64,000 bases of DNA. Origin: Phymatolithon calcareum. Lineage: Eukaryota > Rhodophyta > Florideophyceae > Hapalidiales. How positions within the stretch are numbered: the stretch's first letter is position 1; each line of letters starts with the position of its first letter. Below, in pieces: positions 62,923 to 64,000 of this stretch. A program made the translations under genes and the position numbers. The DNA lies in NCBI GenBank assembly GCA_977006965.1, contig OZ345360.1:2232001-2296000 (forward strand), in the 5' to 3' direction. The notes under the pieces are model-generated. The model did no database searches and was not told where the DNA came from. It saw only the letters and a program-made list of their open reading frames with translations.

Positions 62923-64000
62923 CTCGACAACACATACAGGGCTCAGTACGCGAAACGGGTTCTTCTTACAGAATCCGTAGTTTCTGATCCCGGAGACATC
63001 GATCACGCTTTGGAAATAATACAGGAATTTGACGATGACACCTGGCAAGACTTTGAGCACCACTTTCAGTCATCGCCCATGGCATCAGATTCTGAAACCA
63101 CGCCTAGTAATGAAACACACTAAGTCACAATTGCGGAACATAGTCTTCCCCTGGAACCCAACATAGACCCACTCTACGCCTCATTGGCTGATGTCTCCAC
63201 AAGTCACTCAATACTTCACAGCACTGACGCTATTGACAGTTCTACTCTCAAGGATCACCATCAGATACTCTTCTCAGAACGGAATGGAAAGTCTCAGTTT
63301 GAGGGCATCTGCATGGACAACGGTTTCCAAAATAGTCTTGCAGGTCTCCCGGCTTATCTGCGCTATTGCCAACATGCTCACATATCGCCTGACCTCACAC
63401 CGAGCACTGAAACTTTTACGCTAGGTGATATTGTACATCCGAGTGTTGGGCGCGCAACCATACGCGTTCCTATAGACACTGTTGGAAACTTCCTCGAATA
63501 TGACAGTGACGTTGTCGACGTTGACATTCTAATCCTTTTTGGACTCGACAAAATGAAAAGTCTGAAATGGTATACGAACGAAGTTACCAACCAGTTCTGC
63601 TCAGCTGACGACAGTCTCCAAGTCATTCTCGCTCCCAAGCTCGGTCATCTCTACCTTGAATGGCCTGTTAGCGTTGTTTTGTTTACACGATCAGAATTAC
63701 TCAAGATTCACCGACGCTTCGCGCACCCATCTGCAGACAAGCTGACTAACCTTCTTCGTCGTGCATCACCAGAGAACTTCGAGCCGTCTACTAAAAGACT
63801 CCTTCAGGACATATCCAAGTATTGTAACTCCTGCCAAAGAATGGCCCCAAAGCCATTCGTCTTTCACGTAACACTTCCTGATTCAATCGTTTTCAATCAT
63901 GAGATTTCTTGGATCTGATGTGGATTGAACCCCGACCGCATGTGCCGGTACTACATATTGCTGATCGTGGCACTCACTTCTCCGCAGCTCAATTCGTTAA
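62923..64000 (+). pseudogene. copia-like pol: protease and integrase N-terminus
   Basis: Same frame as the zinc knuckle, broken by TAA at 63121-63123 and by a shift near 63915. The protease stretch FEGICMDNGFQNSLAGLPAY aligns with retropepsins, but the catalytic D-T/S-G reads D-N-G; the distal ILFGLDKMK matches the usual I-L-G-L-D-x-M. The integrase zinc finger is HRRFAH ... CNSCQRM (H-x4-H, C-x2-C). After the shift, DLMWIEPRPHVPVLHIADRG resembles the first catalytic strand of the integrase core. The rest is beyond the window. Confidence 0.78.

Larger units (their letters stand above)
60751..64000 (+). mobile_element. Ty1/copia-like LTR retrotransposon, internal part, cut by window end
   Basis: In order: an extra basic ORF (60751-61374), gag with a CCHC knuckle, a degenerate protease, the HHCC integrase zinc finger and the start of the integrase core. 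Integrase directly after protease, before any RT, is the Ty1/copia order. Lesions (one frameshift in gag, in-frame stops at 62920 and 63121, another shift near 63915) show that this copy is inactive. The family is compatible with the GalEa/PyRE-type copia elements reported from red algae, which is inference. Confidence 0.85.

Overview
The window is nuclear DNA of a eukaryote, most probably a florideophyte-type red alga. The support is indirect: nearly all host genes are intact single-exon genes at moderate GC, the few introns found are about 50-120 bp with GT/AG ends, RPS21 and one coiled-coil gene are spliced, an organellar-type PPR protein is present, and the gene-poor stretches are full of piggyBac-, pogo-, hAT- and Ty1/copia-like remnants. 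No species was identified by search.

Layout. 1-4188 and about 9600-13157 are two direct copies of one segment that carries a dead piggyBac transposase and the 3' part of a TAN1/THUMPD1 gene. Only the second copy continues into an intact TAN1 (12349-13578). Between them lie a DUF1232 gene, a pogo/Tigger-like element (6288-7580) and a foldback element (7730-8112). A 439-bp hAT-like MITE (10494-10932) sits in copy B, and copy A preserves the empty site. 13992-38814 is the gene-rich part: purH, a TUL1/FLY-like membrane RING ligase, RGP1, a PPR protein, RPS5, a nine-exon coiled-coil gene, a small basic protein, condensin II CAP-H2, TBP and an SMP-C2 lipid-transfer-like protein. A decayed copy of the SMP-C2 gene and a scrambled rDNA fragment (18S 3' end, 5.8S, then the 28S 5' end on the opposite strand) follow at 38990-40558. 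41540-50896 holds a BRSK/NIM1-like kinase, HBS1, an unrecognised Cys/His protein, spliced RPS21 and a PP2C.

From 53306 the window becomes repetitive: a small basic ORF ending at a strong splice donor, an antisense copia RT-RNase H relic, 279 perfect copies of the decamer CATTTTCATT (55511-58300), and a Ty1/copia-like element with an extra ORF before gag (60751 to the window edge).

The host genes are housekeeping functions with no evident shared pathway: purine synthesis, translation (RPS5, RPS21, HBS1), tRNA acetylation (TAN1), transcription initiation (TBP), chromosome condensation (CAP-H2), Golgi/endosome traffic and quality control (RGP1, TUL1-like) and signalling (kinase, PP2C). The most distinctive signals are structural: the mosaic duplication, the dated MITE insertion, the flawless decamer satellite that may lie inside a 4.7-kb intron, the inverted rDNA relic and two perfect palindromes of about 50 bp.
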